This document shows, piece after piece, positions 1 through 8,952 of a stretch of DNA of 64,000 nt. Location of the stretch: assembly GCA_046537975.1 (NCBI GenBank), contig JBKHJR010000001.1, positions 71,945 to 135,944 on the forward strand. The letters are read 5' to 3'. How positions within the stretch are numbered: position 1 is the first letter of the stretch; each line of letters starts with the position of its first letter. Position numbers and translations under genes: made by a program. The notes beneath the pieces were generated by a model. It was not told the DNA's origin. It did not search any database and saw only the letters and a list, made by a program, of their open reading frames with translations. The stretch comes from JAWLDV01 sp046537975. Its GTDB lineage: Bacteria; Desulfobacterota; Desulfobulbia; Desulfobulbales; SURF-16.

Positions 1-1
1 C

Positions 2-874
2 GCCAGCTATGCCCGGGTCTCTTTTCAGGCCGCCTTTCTTAAGGAGCATTTCCCGGCCGAGTTCATGGCTGCGGTCCTCTCCAATCAGGGGGGCTACTAC
101 TCCGCTTTTGCCTACGTCTCTGAGGCCAGACGCCTGGGGTTGAAGGTCCTGCCCCCTGATGTCAATCAGAGTCGGACAGCCTGGCGGGGGCAGGCGGATA
201 GATTAAGAACGGGTCTGATGGCGGTCAGCCGGTTGAGCCGCCATACCCTGAAGGCTATCAGTGACAAAGTCCGGCAGCGGTCTTTTGCCGGGTTGGTGGA
301 TTTCCTGGACAGGGTAAGGCCCGGGGAGGATGAGGCCCGGGCCCTGATCCAGGCCGGGGCATTGGACAGCTTGGACCCTGAGGGCAACCGCACCGTTCTG
401 CTCTGGAATCTGGCTCAGCATCGGAATAGACGGACAAATACAGCCCGGGGCCTTTTCAGATCCCCTCTGCCGACTCCTCCACCCCTGCCGCCTCCCGAGA
501 CCCGGGAGCGGCTGCGGCGGGAGTTCAAGGTCCTGGGATTTCTCTGTGAGCGTCATCCCATGGATCTCTACAGGGACAGGCTGGCCGGGACCGGATGCCT
601 GGCGATCAGCAGACTGAGAGAGCATATCAACCGCAGAGTGACTGTAGCGGGCTGGTTGATATGCGGCAAGCTGCTCCGGACCAGGGAAGGGGAGGCCATG
701 GAGTTTCTGAGCTTCGAGGATGAAAAGGCCCTGGTGGAGACTACCTTTTTCCCCCGGGTCTACCAGCGCTATGCCCATATCCTGAGTCCCGGCCGGCCTT
801 ATCTGCTTACCGGACTGGTGGAGGAGGACTACGGGGCCGTAACCCTGACCGTGGAGGAGATACAGCGGCTATAA
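2..874 (+). CDS. DNA polymerase III alpha-subunit family protein (DnaE-like), C-terminal part
   Basis: The open frame enters from the left edge without a start, so only about the last 290 residues are present. They carry the end of the fingers/helix-hairpin region (SFQAAFLKEHFPAEF, then a PDVNQS motif), a proline-rich linker, and a C-terminal OB-fold-like domain (VTVAGWLICGKL ... FLSFEDE) ending at the stop. This is the layout of bacterial replicative or error-prone C-family polymerases, which copy DNA. The phrase 'AVLSNQGGYYS' and the short tail after the OB fold resemble the shorter, DnaE2-like second copies rather than E. coli DnaE, but the catalytic palm lies outside the window, so the subtype is inference. 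Confidence 0.9.
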   Translation, partial: ASYARVSFQAAFLKEHFPAEFMAAVLSNQGGYYSAFAYVSEARRLGLKVLPPDVNQSRTAWRGQADRLRTGLMAVSRLSRHTLKAISDKVRQRSFAGLVDFLDRVRPGEDEARALIQAGALDSLDPEGNRTVLLWNLAQHRNRRTNTARGLFRSPLPTPPPLPPPETRERLRREFKVLGFLCERHPMDLYRDRLAGTGCLAISRLREHINRRVTVAGWLICGKLLRTREGEAMEFLSFEDEKALVETTFFPRVYQRYAHILSPGRPYLLTGLVEEDYGAVTLTVEEIQRL

Positions 875-981
875 TACACTATTGCCGGGTCCCGCCATCT
901 TGCCCTGAAACACTGGAGATCGTTCCGGCCGTTTCTGAACCGCAGGCCTCGAGATTGCCGGTTTTTAATGGCCGGATCTTG

Positions 982-1290
982 TCAGGTGGCATTCACCTCC
1001 AGAATCTTGGCATATTCGATGTATAGGTTTTTAAGTTTTTTCCGTAAGTCACGAATGCGCTCTGAATCTTCTTTTGAAGCAAAACGGGGTTCGCTTATGG
1101 AATAGATATACTTATGAAGTTCGTCAATAATCTGCTCGGTGGACCGGCGCCAGTCCTTGGTGCAGGACACTCTCAACGCTTTCACTTCCTCCATGTCCTC
1201 TTCCAGTATCTTAAGGGACTTTTCCAGGTTATCCATGAAATTGCGGTGAGCAGTAAGCATGGATTTTTCCATATCTACTTGTCTTTGCAT
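982..1290 (-). CDS. Small coiled-coil protein of unknown function
   Basis: I do not recognise this 102-residue protein. It is charged, rich in Glu/Lys/Leu/Arg and predicted to be almost wholly helical, with heptad-like spacing through residues 15-50 and 70-100. There is no signal peptide or membrane segment, and only one Cys. The start is supported by a GGAG ribosome-binding site about 10 bases upstream on the minus strand. It stands alone between a polymerase gene and an oppositely directed antiporter gene. A structural or adaptor role is possible, but no function can be given. Confidence 0.65.
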   Translation of the reverse strand: MQRQVDMEKSMLTAHRNFMDNLEKSLKILEEDMEEVKALRVSCTKDWRRSTEQIIDELHKYIYSISEPRFASKEDSERIRDLRKKLKNLYIEYAKILEVNAT

Positions 1291-1504
1291 TTTTTACTCC
1301 TCTCTTCATTGGATTTGTTAGAGATAAAAGTAAACTTATCCTTTATTATCAGCTTATAATTTCCTTCCGTGCTTAGTCAAATAATTTTCCTATCCTTCGG
1401 ACCTCCATTTTCTGAGGTCATGCCGGCGAATAGCTGAAACCGGCCATACTTCTTTCCCGTGGAGTTTTTCTCTGTGCTTTGATATGATAGGTGACGTAGG
1501 AAAG

Positions 1505-1530
1505 TGCCGGGTAAGTACTTCTACCCGGCA
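1505..1530 (+). promoter_or_regulatory. Perfect 9-bp hairpin in the antiporter leader
   Basis: TGCCGGGTA and TACCCGGCA form a perfect 9-bp stem around an 8-base loop, ending 35 bases before the antiporter start codon. No T-run follows, so it is not a classical terminator. It may shape the leader RNA or act as an operator; the role is inference. Confidence 0.4.
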
Positions 1531-1565
1531 ATGACCACCGTATCTGATTAACCGGAGATTGTAGT

Positions 1566-3710
1566 ATGGATGGTGTGACCTTTGCTCTGGCCTTGATCCT
1601 GGGAATGGGATTTGTGGCCTCCAAGCTTGCCCAGCTCCTGCGTCTTCCCTCGGTAACCGGCTATATTCTGGCCGGTATTGCCTTGGGACCCAGTGGATTG
1701 AATCTTATAACCCAGGGCATGGTTGAAGACGAGCTCAGTCATTTTATCCAGATCGCCCTGATGCTTATTGCTTTTGGGATAGGTGAGCATCTCGAATTAA
1801 ATAAACTGCGCCATACCATAAAAAGTGTCGGCCTTATCAGCTTCTGCGAGAGCAGTGCGACCCTGCTGCTGGTTACAGCCGGCATTTTTCTGACTCTCCT
1901 GTTAATTGGTCCTCCTCAAGCGGTCTGGAACCTGACTGATTATATCTATGTCTCCCTGCTTTTAGGGGCGGTTTCCATTGCCACAGCCCCGGCCAGTACC
2001 CTGCACGTCATAAGGGAGATAAGGGCTTCAGGGCCGATGACCACCACTTTGCTTCAGGTGGTGGTTGTCAATAACAGCCTGGCTATCATCGTCTTCGGAG
2101 TCGTCGTTTCCCTGGTGGATAAATTAATCAGCGGCGGAACCGATCTCGGGATCCCATTGCTGGTTACTATTGTTTCCGGCAGTCTTGCCAACGTTCTGGT
2201 CTCCCTGTTTATGGGAGTGATCACCGGACTTTTGATTGATTTTACCATCAATCGGCTCAAGTATCGCAGTGAAATACTTATTGCCGGACTCTCCCTCCTT
2301 CTCCTTTGCGGTGAGACAGCCCGTGCTCTGGAATACTCGCCGCTCCTGGCCGGCATAGCAGCAGGTTTCATCATTGTTAATCGCAATCTCCGGGACGTCA
2401 GGCTGTTCCGGGTTCTGAATTATTTTGAACCACCTATCTATGTACTATTCTTTGCTCTGGCCGGAGCTCACCTTGATCTTACCCTTTTTTCCACTGCCGG
2501 CCTTCTGGGCTTCAGCTATTTTCTTTTCCGGGCCGCCGGCAAGTATATGGGAGCCAGGCTGGGTTCCAGCCTGACCGCTTCCTCCCATGCAATACGCAAC
2601 AATATCGGCCTGGCCCTGATTCCCCAGGCAGGAATCGCCATCGGTCTGGTCTTTTTGATGCAGAATTTTTCCAATCTCCAAGCATATGTATCCACCATAA
2701 CCACAGTGGTTCTGGCCGGCGTCTTTCTCTCGGAACTGATCGGGCCGGTTTTAGCCAAATGTGCCATGGAGGCGGTCGGGGAGGCTGTGGCCCTAAGAGA
2801 TGAAGTGCAAAGACCGCCCTCCCGGGACATCTGCCCCCTGCCCTGGAAAAAGGAGGAGTTCCAGTTGGTTCCCTGGACTTGGGAACGCCTGGAACAGGCA
2901 AGAAATCCCAGCGGAGAGGTTCTTTTTGGACTTTCCCATATGAAGACGACCGGAGGACTTACCCGGATAGCCACTATCCTGGCCCATCATGCCCGTGCCA
3001 TTCCGGTGGCAGTCAGGGTTAACCCTTATGATCCGTCTGTAAATCAGCTCGAGCATCTGGAAGAGAGCCAGAATCTTTTCAGAGGCGCCATAGACGAGGC
3101 CTTCAGTATGGGATACCGACTGGAGACGCTCACCGTTCATTCGCATGACATTGCCGAAGGTATCCTGGAAGCGGCTGCTTTGGCCGATACCAGAATGATT
3201 CTTCTGGGTCACCCCAAGACTCAGCCAACCAAGCGTCTGCAGTATGTTGTGGATAAGGTGGCAGCCAGGGCAACCTGCCCGGTGGTGGTGGTCAGATTTG
3301 CCGGGGTCTTGCATACGGAAAGAATTATTGTACCCCTGACCGGTATCGAAGAGTTGGAGAACTTGCAGGATGTAATCTCTTCTCTTGCTGCGATCGGCCG
3401 TCATAAAATTACTTTCTTTTACCTGATGCCGCCGGAGACTCCGGAAAATGAGCAGGAAGAGGCCAAAAAACAACTCCTGACCTGGGCCGAAGAAGAACTG
3501 TCTACTGCAGTTCAGGCCAAAATCGCCGCAACCGAAGCCCGCCTGGCCTCAATTGCCGAGGAGGCGGAGTATTATGATCTGGTGGTTATGGATGCTACCC
3601 CGGTGCATGGGCTGAAGCGGATTTTTTTCGGTTCTCTGGCTGAAAACGTGGCCCAGCAATGTGACAAGAATATTCTGATGGTGCACCGCAGAAAGAAGAG
3701 CCAGGGTTAA
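1566..3710 (+). CDS. CPA2-family cation/proton antiporter with C-terminal universal-stress (Usp) domains
   Basis: The 714-residue protein has an N-terminal Na+/H+ exchanger module of about 12 membrane helices (residues 5-395, with the family-typical opening LRLPSVTGYILAGIALGP). A cytoplasmic C-terminal half follows that looks like two tandem Usp-like nucleotide-binding folds (about 435-575 and 580-712). Proteins of this type exchange Na+ or K+ for H+ across the inner membrane, with the Usp part as a regulatory sensor. A GGAG sequence lies 9 bases before the ATG. The cation specificity cannot be read from the sequence. The following gene starts 43 bases downstream on the same strand. Confidence 0.9.
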   Translation: MDGVTFALALILGMGFVASKLAQLLRLPSVTGYILAGIALGPSGLNLITQGMVEDELSHFIQIALMLIAFGIGEHLELNKLRHTIKSVGLISFCESSATLLLVTAGIFLTLLLIGPPQAVWNLTDYIYVSLLLGAVSIATAPASTLHVIREIRASGPMTTTLLQVVVVNNSLAIIVFGVVVSLVDKLISGGTDLGIPLLVTIVSGSLANVLVSLFMGVITGLLIDFTINRLKYRSEILIAGLSLLLLCGETARALEYSPLLAGIAAGFIIVNRNLRDVRLFRVLNYFEPPIYVLFFALAGAHLDLTLFSTAGLLGFSYFLFRAAGKYMGARLGSSLTASSHAIRNNIGLALIPQAGIAIGLVFLMQNFSNLQAYVSTITTVVLAGVFLSELIGPVLAKCAMEAVGEAVALRDEVQRPPSRDICPLPWKKEEFQLVPWTWERLEQARNPSGEVLFGLSHMKTTGGLTRIATILAHHARAIPVAVRVNPYDPSVNQLEHLEESQNLFRGAIDEAFSMGYRLETLTVHSHDIAEGILEAAALADTRMILLGHPKTQPTKRLQYVVDKVAARATCPVVVVRFAGVLHTERIIVPLTGIEELENLQDVISSLAAIGRHKITFFYLMPPETPENEQEEAKKQLLTWAEEELSTAVQAKIAATEARLASIAEEAEYYDLVVMDATPVHGLKRIFFGSLAENVAQQCDKNILMVHRRKKSQG

Positions 3711-3753
3711 ACATTTTACGCAGCAGTTATTCCCATTTAAGGGGGGTGAGGAC

Positions 3754-4485
3754 ATGCCGGTCCACAGTGATGTAAATGACATATCTTTAGCTGACCATGG
3801 TGAAGCCCGCATTGAATGGGCTCTGAAGGAAATGCCTGTCGTCCGGAACCTGATGGAGAGATTTGCCCGGGAAAAACCTCTGGCCGGGGGGATTGCCATG
3901 CGGGCCAAAGGACTTGGCGCTAACGTAGTAGTAACCGAAGTCGAGCCCCTGCGGGCTCTGGAAGCTGCCATGGACGGCTATCGGGTTATGCCTATGCTGG
4001 AAGCAGCGACGATCTCCGATTTCATCATCAGCGCCACGGGGGACAAAAATGTGGTTGATAAGGCCCATTTTGAAGTGATGAAGGATGGCTGCGTGGTCGC
4101 AAATTCAGGTCATTTCAATGTAGAGATCAATATCCCCGCTTTGGAGGAAATGGCGATAAGAAAGGAACAGCCCCGGGAATACGTGGATGAATACTACCTG
4201 CCTTCGGGGCGCACTGTCCGCCTGTTGGCCAGGGGAAGACTGGTTAATCTGGCAGCTGCCGAAGGTCATCCCGCCGCGGTAATGGACATGAGTTTCGCCA
4301 ACCAAGCACTCTGTGCCGAATTCCTCTGCAACAATAAAACGGGCCTGGAAAACAGGGTGCATCCTGTCCCGGGTCCAATCGACCGGAAGATTGCCGGCTT
4401 GAAGCTTGAGGCAATGAAGATCGGCATTGATAAACTGACTGATGAGCAGACCAGGTATTTAGCCTCCTGGAAGGAGGGAACCTGA
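3754..4485 (+). pseudogene. ahcY: S-adenosylhomocysteinase with a large in-frame internal deletion
   Basis: The family enzyme hydrolyses S-adenosylhomocysteine to adenosine and homocysteine in the methyl cycle. Here residues 1-44 match the true N-terminus (DVNDISLADHGEARIEWA through AREKPLAG). Residue 45 onward matches the second half of the NAD-binding domain (GIAMRAKGLGANVVVTEVEP) through a normal C-terminus (NSGHFNVEI, AEGHPAAVMDMSF, LASWKEGT). About 175 residues are missing between them: the substrate-binding domain, the catalytic Asp/Glu/Lys residues and the GxGxxG start of the Rossmann fold. The usual length is about 420 residues; this one has 243. The frame is kept and a strong GGGGTGAGG ribosome-binding site remains. 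Such a protein should not be catalytic. It is either a decayed gene or an assembly collapse. Confidence 0.88.
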
Positions 4486-4775
4486 CAGTTCATGAACGGG
4501 GCGGTTGAATTTATCGGCACGGAATCTTTAGGAGGCCGCGGTTTAAGTTGTTCTATTAAAGCGGGATAGATGGATCGTCATTGATCCGGAAGCGGCGCTT
4601 GGTTACCTCCGGCATGGTTTACTTCCCCACCCGCTCCAGGTTGCAGAAGGTGAACGGGCGCGCCGGCGGCAAACATTATCCTGTTTTCCATATCCCGCCT
4701 TTAACAATTGTAGTTTGAATAAAGATAAATTTAAGCCTATAATTTTGGTGAGACATTTTCCTATCTTAAATCCTG

Positions 4776-5195
4776 ATGGTTAAATATATGATACCCCGTT
4801 CAGTTAAGATTCTTATCCTGGTCCATATAATCATCAGCTTGGTGGGGATGGCTGCCCATCTTGATCAACACCCGCCCGGCCAAAGTCTTTTTTTCTGGTG
4901 GCCGGTCCTGGGGGGAGTCGTCAGTCTGGTTGTAGTGCCCCTCCTTTATGCCAGACCCGCTACTGTGGCCTGGGGCTTTCTGTTCAACGCCATGTTCGTG
5001 GTCATCGGCACCCTGGGTATGGCCTATTTCTTGCTTATTACCTTTGAAGGTTCTTTAACCTTTTATCGACTGATCACTGAATCCACTCTGCCCAAGATTT
5101 TCCTTTTATGGACGAGGCTGCTGGTAGCCTGGTTTATTCTGACTGAAATGGAAGCACTGAAGATAAGCACGGCGGATGGAGGTTGCCTGGAGTGA
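4776..5195 (+). CDS. Small integral membrane protein, function unknown
   Basis: The 139 residues hold about four hydrophobic helices (roughly 10-30, 42-60, 66-90 and 108-126) with short polar loops. No family motif is recognised. It overlaps the next gene by four bases (GTGA), so the two are probably translated together and the protein may be a membrane partner of the flavocytochrome that follows. No good ribosome-binding site is seen before either ATG 4776 or ATG 4788, so the start is uncertain. Confidence 0.65.
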   Translation: MVKYMIPRSVKILILVHIIISLVGMAAHLDQHPPGQSLFFWWPVLGGVVSLVVVPLLYARPATVAWGFLFNAMFVVIGTLGMAYFLLITFEGSLTFYRLITESTLPKIFLLWTRLLVAWFILTEMEALKISTADGGCLE

Positions 5196-6559
5196 CTGGA
5201 AAAACAGCGGTGCAGGCAGAAATTTTGTCCCCGACCAGGCGCATCCTCCTGGGCAGCCTGTTCATCATGCTGGTTGTCCTGCTGTTGATCTGTGCCGCCG
5301 GCATACCTTTTGTTTTTGAATCCCAATCCCTGCGCTATAAACTGGGAATAGACAAGACCCTGCTGCGCACAGGTAAGGTGTTGGGCATACTCGCCGCTGT
5401 TCTTCTGCTCCTGCAGCTCGTTCTCAGTGCCCGTTTAAAGGTACTGGATAATATATATGGGCTGAACAGACTCTATATTGTCCACCGGATAAGCGCTGTA
5501 ACAGTTGCCGTCCTGGCAGTCCTGCATCCCTTCTTTGTCTTTGCCCCGGAAGATATAACCAGCCTGCCCCCGGAGCTCAAATTCTGGCCTGAAATCCTGG
5601 GGGCTGCCCTGCTGCTGACCATCTGGACCATTACCTCCACCGCTCTTTTCCGGCGCTTCCTTGACCTGCCGTTTAATCTCTGGTGGCTCGCTCACCGGGC
5701 TGCGACTTTTATTGCTGTGGTTTTTCTGTTTGTCCATGTCCTCTTTGTCAGCGACACCTTTGAACAGGGGCTGCCCCGCTCGATTGTGCTGGGCGCCGCT
5801 GGATGCTGGACTGTGATTTTCGGCTGGGTAAAGCTCAAGCCTTTTCTTCATAAAAGAAAGCCCTATACGGTCAGTGAAGTGGAAAAGGCGGCCCGGAACA
5901 CTTATTCGGTCACCCTTGAGCCGCAGCACGGCAGTGTTTTATCCTATCTTCCCGGTCAGTTTGTCTTTGTTTCCTTCAAAGCTGAAAATCTTCCGGCAGA
6001 AGAGCATCCTTTCACCCTATCCTCATCCCCGACCCGGCCCCAGTCCCTGCAGTTCTCTATCCACTGCAGCGGTGACTGGACCAGGAAGATCGGCCTGCTC
6101 AATGCAGGAGAGACCGCGGTGCTGGCCGGTCCTTACGGCCTGTTCAGCCATTTGGTTAGGGCAGGCCGTAGGGAAATCGTCATGATTGCCGGCGGTATCG
6201 GCATCACGCCTATGCTGAGCATGCTGCGTTACATGGCGGATACAGGCGACACCAGGCGAATAACCCTGATCTGGAGTAACCGGACCCGGGAGGACAAAGT
6301 CTATGGCCAGGAATTTCGCGGCCTGGAAGAACGGCTTCCCGGACTGCGGCTCATTGACGTTTTTACTCGGGAAGATGGTCAGGAAGAGGCATCCGGACGG
6401 CTGGACCGGGGGATGCTGGCAAGGCTTCTGGCTGACTGCGATCGGCGGGCCGTGGCTTTTATCTGCGGTCCACCCCGGATGATGAAGGAGATAAAGAGTA
6501 TTATGGTCCGGCTCGGCTTCAAGCGGGGCTTTATCCACCTGGAGGAGTTTGCCCTGTAG
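5192..6559 (+). CDS. Ferric-reductase-like transmembrane flavocytochrome (FNR-type oxidoreductase)
   Basis: This is a fused membrane and flavin protein of about 455 residues. Residues 20-230 contain six or so membrane helices with conserved His residues (YIVHRISAV, VLHPFF, LAHRAATF, FVHVLF) of the ferric-reductase-like haem b domain. Residues 230-330 form an FAD domain with HPFTLSSSP. Residues 335-455 form an NAD(P) domain with GGIGITPMLSML and FICGPPRMMKEI. It should carry electrons from NAD(P)H through FAD and haem b across the membrane to an unknown acceptor. I chose GTG 5192 because GGAGG lies 9 bases upstream and it overlaps the upstream stop as GTGA; a TTG at 5183 is the alternative. 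Confidence 0.85.
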   Translation: MTGKTAVQAEILSPTRRILLGSLFIMLVVLLLICAAGIPFVFESQSLRYKLGIDKTLLRTGKVLGILAAVLLLLQLVLSARLKVLDNIYGLNRLYIVHRISAVTVAVLAVLHPFFVFAPEDITSLPPELKFWPEILGAALLLTIWTITSTALFRRFLDLPFNLWWLAHRAATFIAVVFLFVHVLFVSDTFEQGLPRSIVLGAAGCWTVIFGWVKLKPFLHKRKPYTVSEVEKAARNTYSVTLEPQHGSVLSYLPGQFVFVSFKAENLPAEEHPFTLSSSPTRPQSLQFSIHCSGDWTRKIGLLNAGETAVLAGPYGLFSHLVRAGRREIVMIAGGIGITPMLSMLRYMADTGDTRRITLIWSNRTREDKVYGQEFRGLEERLPGLRLIDVFTREDGQEEASGRLDRGMLARLLADCDRRAVAFICGPPRMMKEIKSIMVRLGFKRGFIHLEEFAL

Positions 6560-6642
6560 AAAGCCTGGATTAATCGGTGTACTCTAAACAATAAAGAATA
6601 GGTAATCTGTTATAAATTGACGAAATAAAAAGGAGGCCTACC

Positions 6643-7242
6643 ATGATTAAAAAAACCGCCATCTTGCTTTTTGTTTTTGCTGTCCTGTTTTTGTCCGGTC
6701 GGCAGATCCAGGCCGCAGCCACTGAATGGAGGTTTGATCCTATCCATTCCAACTTCTATTTTGAAATTGATCATACCTATGCCACGGTGCGGGGATTTTT
6801 TGACGATTTTTCCGGCACCTTCCAATTTGATCCGGATAACCTGAAAGACAGCAGAATAGTCTTTCAGGTGGAAACCAAAAGCGTCAATACCAATGAGCGG
6901 AAAAGGGATAATCATCTGCGTACCGATGAATTTCTTAATGTCAAAAAATATCCCATGATGACCTTTAAAAGCCGCGAGATCACCAAAGCCGGGGACAGTG
7001 AATACGAAATTGACGGTGAGCTGACCATAAAAGATGTAACCAGATCTGTTACTCTTAATCTTCATTATTCAGGCATGCAGGAAAATCCCCTGGAACCCGG
7101 GCAGACCATAGCTGGTTTCGAGTCCCGTCTGACCATTGATCGTTTTGATTATAATGTTGGCACCGGCAAATTTTATGAAATGGGAGTGGTGGGCAGGGAC
7201 GTTGATATTCTGATTACCCTGGAAATGGTGCGTGAGGACTGA
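6643..7242 (+). CDS. yceI: YceI-family periplasmic lipid-binding-like protein
   Basis: The 199-residue protein begins with a cleavable signal peptide (about residues 1-26, ending in QAAA). It then shows the YceI beta-barrel pattern: TEWRFDPIHSNFYFEIDH near the mature N-terminus, a D-rich NHLRTDEFLNVKKYP segment, MTFKSREI, and a closing VGRDVDILITLEM strand. YceI proteins bind isoprenoid or other amphipathic ligands in the periplasm. An AGGAGG ribosome-binding site precedes the ATG. It lies 83 bases after the flavocytochrome on the same strand, so a shared redox or quinone-related role is possible but unproven. Confidence 0.9.
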   Translation: MIKKTAILLFVFAVLFLSGRQIQAAATEWRFDPIHSNFYFEIDHTYATVRGFFDDFSGTFQFDPDNLKDSRIVFQVETKSVNTNERKRDNHLRTDEFLNVKKYPMMTFKSREITKAGDSEYEIDGELTIKDVTRSVTLNLHYSGMQENPLEPGQTIAGFESRLTIDRFDYNVGTGKFYEMGVVGRDVDILITLEMVRED

Positions 7243-7335
7243 CCGCAAATCCTGCAGGCTGTTCGCTGTCTGGTCCTTTCCACCCTTGCCCGGCATTGAC
7301 CGGCCGGATTTTTTTGCAGGCCTTGGTATATCATT

Positions 7336-7406
7336 AGAGATTGGCAGACGGATTATTTCATCCCGTCTTTCACGGCGGTGATTATCAGCTGTATATGCCA
7401 ATCTCT
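7336..7406. repeat. 11-bp inverted repeat enclosing two smaller stems (three-way-junction-like element)
   Basis: AGAGATTGGCA at 7336-7346 pairs perfectly with TGCCAATCTCT at 7396-7406. Between them GACGG/CCGTC (7347-7351 with its partner near 7363-7367) and ACGGC/GCTGT (near 7371-7391) can form two 5-bp stems with 11-base loops. It lies in the 381-base gap between the YceI gene and the split Rad50 operon. No riboswitch class is recognised. The 11-bp outer stem is directly visible; the folded shape is inference. Confidence 0.45.
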
Positions 7407-7623
7407 TTACCATTTGCCCTCCAATTGCCTTAAATAATTAACTGGTCAATGTCCTCTTTTCTTTTCCCGAGATTATTTGTTATCCTGCTCCACTATCACC
7501 GGTAATCTTTTACTTTAAAGGGTGCTTGGCAAAATAAATTTAGGGCGGTAATAAGATGATTAAGTTAAAATTATCGGTTTAAGATATTCTTTCCGGAAAG
7601 AAAAAAATAAGCTGTTTTTTACC

Positions 7624-8952
7624 ATGATCAGCCGCATAGAACTGAAAAATTTCATGTCCCATCCCCATACTGTGATTGAACCGGCCGAGGGACTCACGGT
7701 ATTGGTGGGCGACAACAACACCGGCAAATCCGCGGTGATCAATGCCCTCCAGGTGTTGTGCGCCAATCTCTCCGGCGACTACATGGTTCGGCACGGGGCA
7801 AAGGAGTGCCTGGTCCGGGTGGAGACCGGTGAGGGGCACGAACTGGAGTGGCGGAGAAAGGGTAAGGTGGTCAGTTACAGGATTAACGGCCGGGATATCC
7901 ACAGGCTGGGGGGCGCGGTTCCGGAAGATCTTCACGACCTGTTGCGACTCCCCCGAGTGGAAGCGGAAAACGAGACCTTTGATATTCATTTCGGTGAACA
8001 GAAGGACCCCATATTTCTGCTGAACACCTCTCCGGGCAAACGGGCCGCCTTTTTCGCCTCCTCTTCGGACACCATAAAGCTCATTGAGATGCAGGGCCTT
8101 CATAAAAGGCGGGTTCAGGATGCTAAGGGCCGGGAGGGCAGACTGGTCAGGGAAGAGGAACGCTATAAAAAAAGGCTGGAGAAGCTGGCTCCGGTGGAGG
8201 TTATAAATGACAGGCTGAACACCCTGGAAGCTGATTACAAGGCCCTTGACCAGCGTCTTGCCGGGATCGCTGAACTCGGGCGGATAATCGGGGATCTGGC
8301 CGGGGCGGGACAACAGGTCAGGCGTTGGCAGGATGTGTTGGGGACAATCGAGGGGCTTCCTCAGCCCCCGGTTCTGGAAGACAGCGTCTCTTTGGCCGAG
8401 ACTCTAAGGAAGATGGAAAAAATCAGGATAAGTATCCTGCATAGAAAGGAGCAGAGCAGGATTCTCAGCAGTCTGACCGGGCCACCGGAAATATTTGATA
8501 CACCCGGTCTGAGAGACATGCTCGTCAGGCTCCGGAAATACAGTCTTGAGATCAGCCGGGAAGAGGAGCGGACCTCTGTTCTTGAAAACTGCCCCCAGCC
8601 TCCGGTAATGGAGGATCCTGGTGCTTTAAGTGAGTTAATTAGAAAAATGGCCGAGGCCGGACAGGAGGTCAGGTCCCAGGCGGAGGTCGAATCCTGTCTT
8701 TCCGTTCTGGAACAGCCCCCGGAACTGTTTGATGTTTCGGGACTCAGGGATTATCTGGCCATAAGGGACAAGGCGGAAAAGGACAGGCGGAACCGGCAGG
8801 CCGAGTTTGCAAAGGCAAAGCAGGAAGTTAAGCAGGCGGAGAAGGATTTCCGGGAGTTTATCGACCGCACCGGGATCTGTCCCACCTGCGGTCAGGATAT
8901 GGATTTTAACAGGCTGTTGAGCACGGTTATCCCGGAAGGAGAACAGTCATGA
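7624..8952 (+). CDS. N-terminal half of a split Rad50/SbcC-like ATPase, with terminal CxxC hook
   Basis: The 442-residue protein opens like SMC/Rad50 proteins (IELKNFMSH) and has a Walker A P-loop at residues 29-36 (GDNNTGKS). The N-lobe of the ATPase runs to about residue 160 and is followed by long charged helices with several repeats of a PP-containing element (PQPPVLED, GPPEIFD, PQPPVMED). It ends at a Rad50-style zinc-hook motif, CPTCGQ, at residues 419-424. There is no Walker B or signature motif; these lie in the protein encoded three genes later. It should form one arm of a Mre11-Rad50-like DNA end-processing complex. Its stop overlaps the nuclease gene start by four bases (ATGA). No clear ribosome-binding site precedes ATG 7624, but the family alignment supports it. 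Confidence 0.85.
   Translation: MISRIELKNFMSHPHTVIEPAEGLTVLVGDNNTGKSAVINALQVLCANLSGDYMVRHGAKECLVRVETGEGHELEWRRKGKVVSYRINGRDIHRLGGAVPEDLHDLLRLPRVEAENETFDIHFGEQKDPIFLLNTSPGKRAAFFASSSDTIKLIEMQGLHKRRVQDAKGREGRLVREEERYKKRLEKLAPVEVINDRLNTLEADYKALDQRLAGIAELGRIIGDLAGAGQQVRRWQDVLGTIEGLPQPPVLEDSVSLAETLRKMEKIRISILHRKEQSRILSSLTGPPEIFDTPGLRDMLVRLRKYSLEISREEERTSVLENCPQPPVMEDPGALSELIRKMAEAGQEVRSQAEVESCLSVLEQPPELFDVSGLRDYLAIRDKAEKDRRNRQAEFAKAKQEVKQAEKDFREFIDRTGICPTCGQDMDFNRLLSTVIPEGEQS

Noticed and set aside
203..778. Long minus-strand ORF opposite the DnaE fragment
   Set aside because: It is the shadow of a GC-rich coding frame; the plus-strand frame has clear family similarity.
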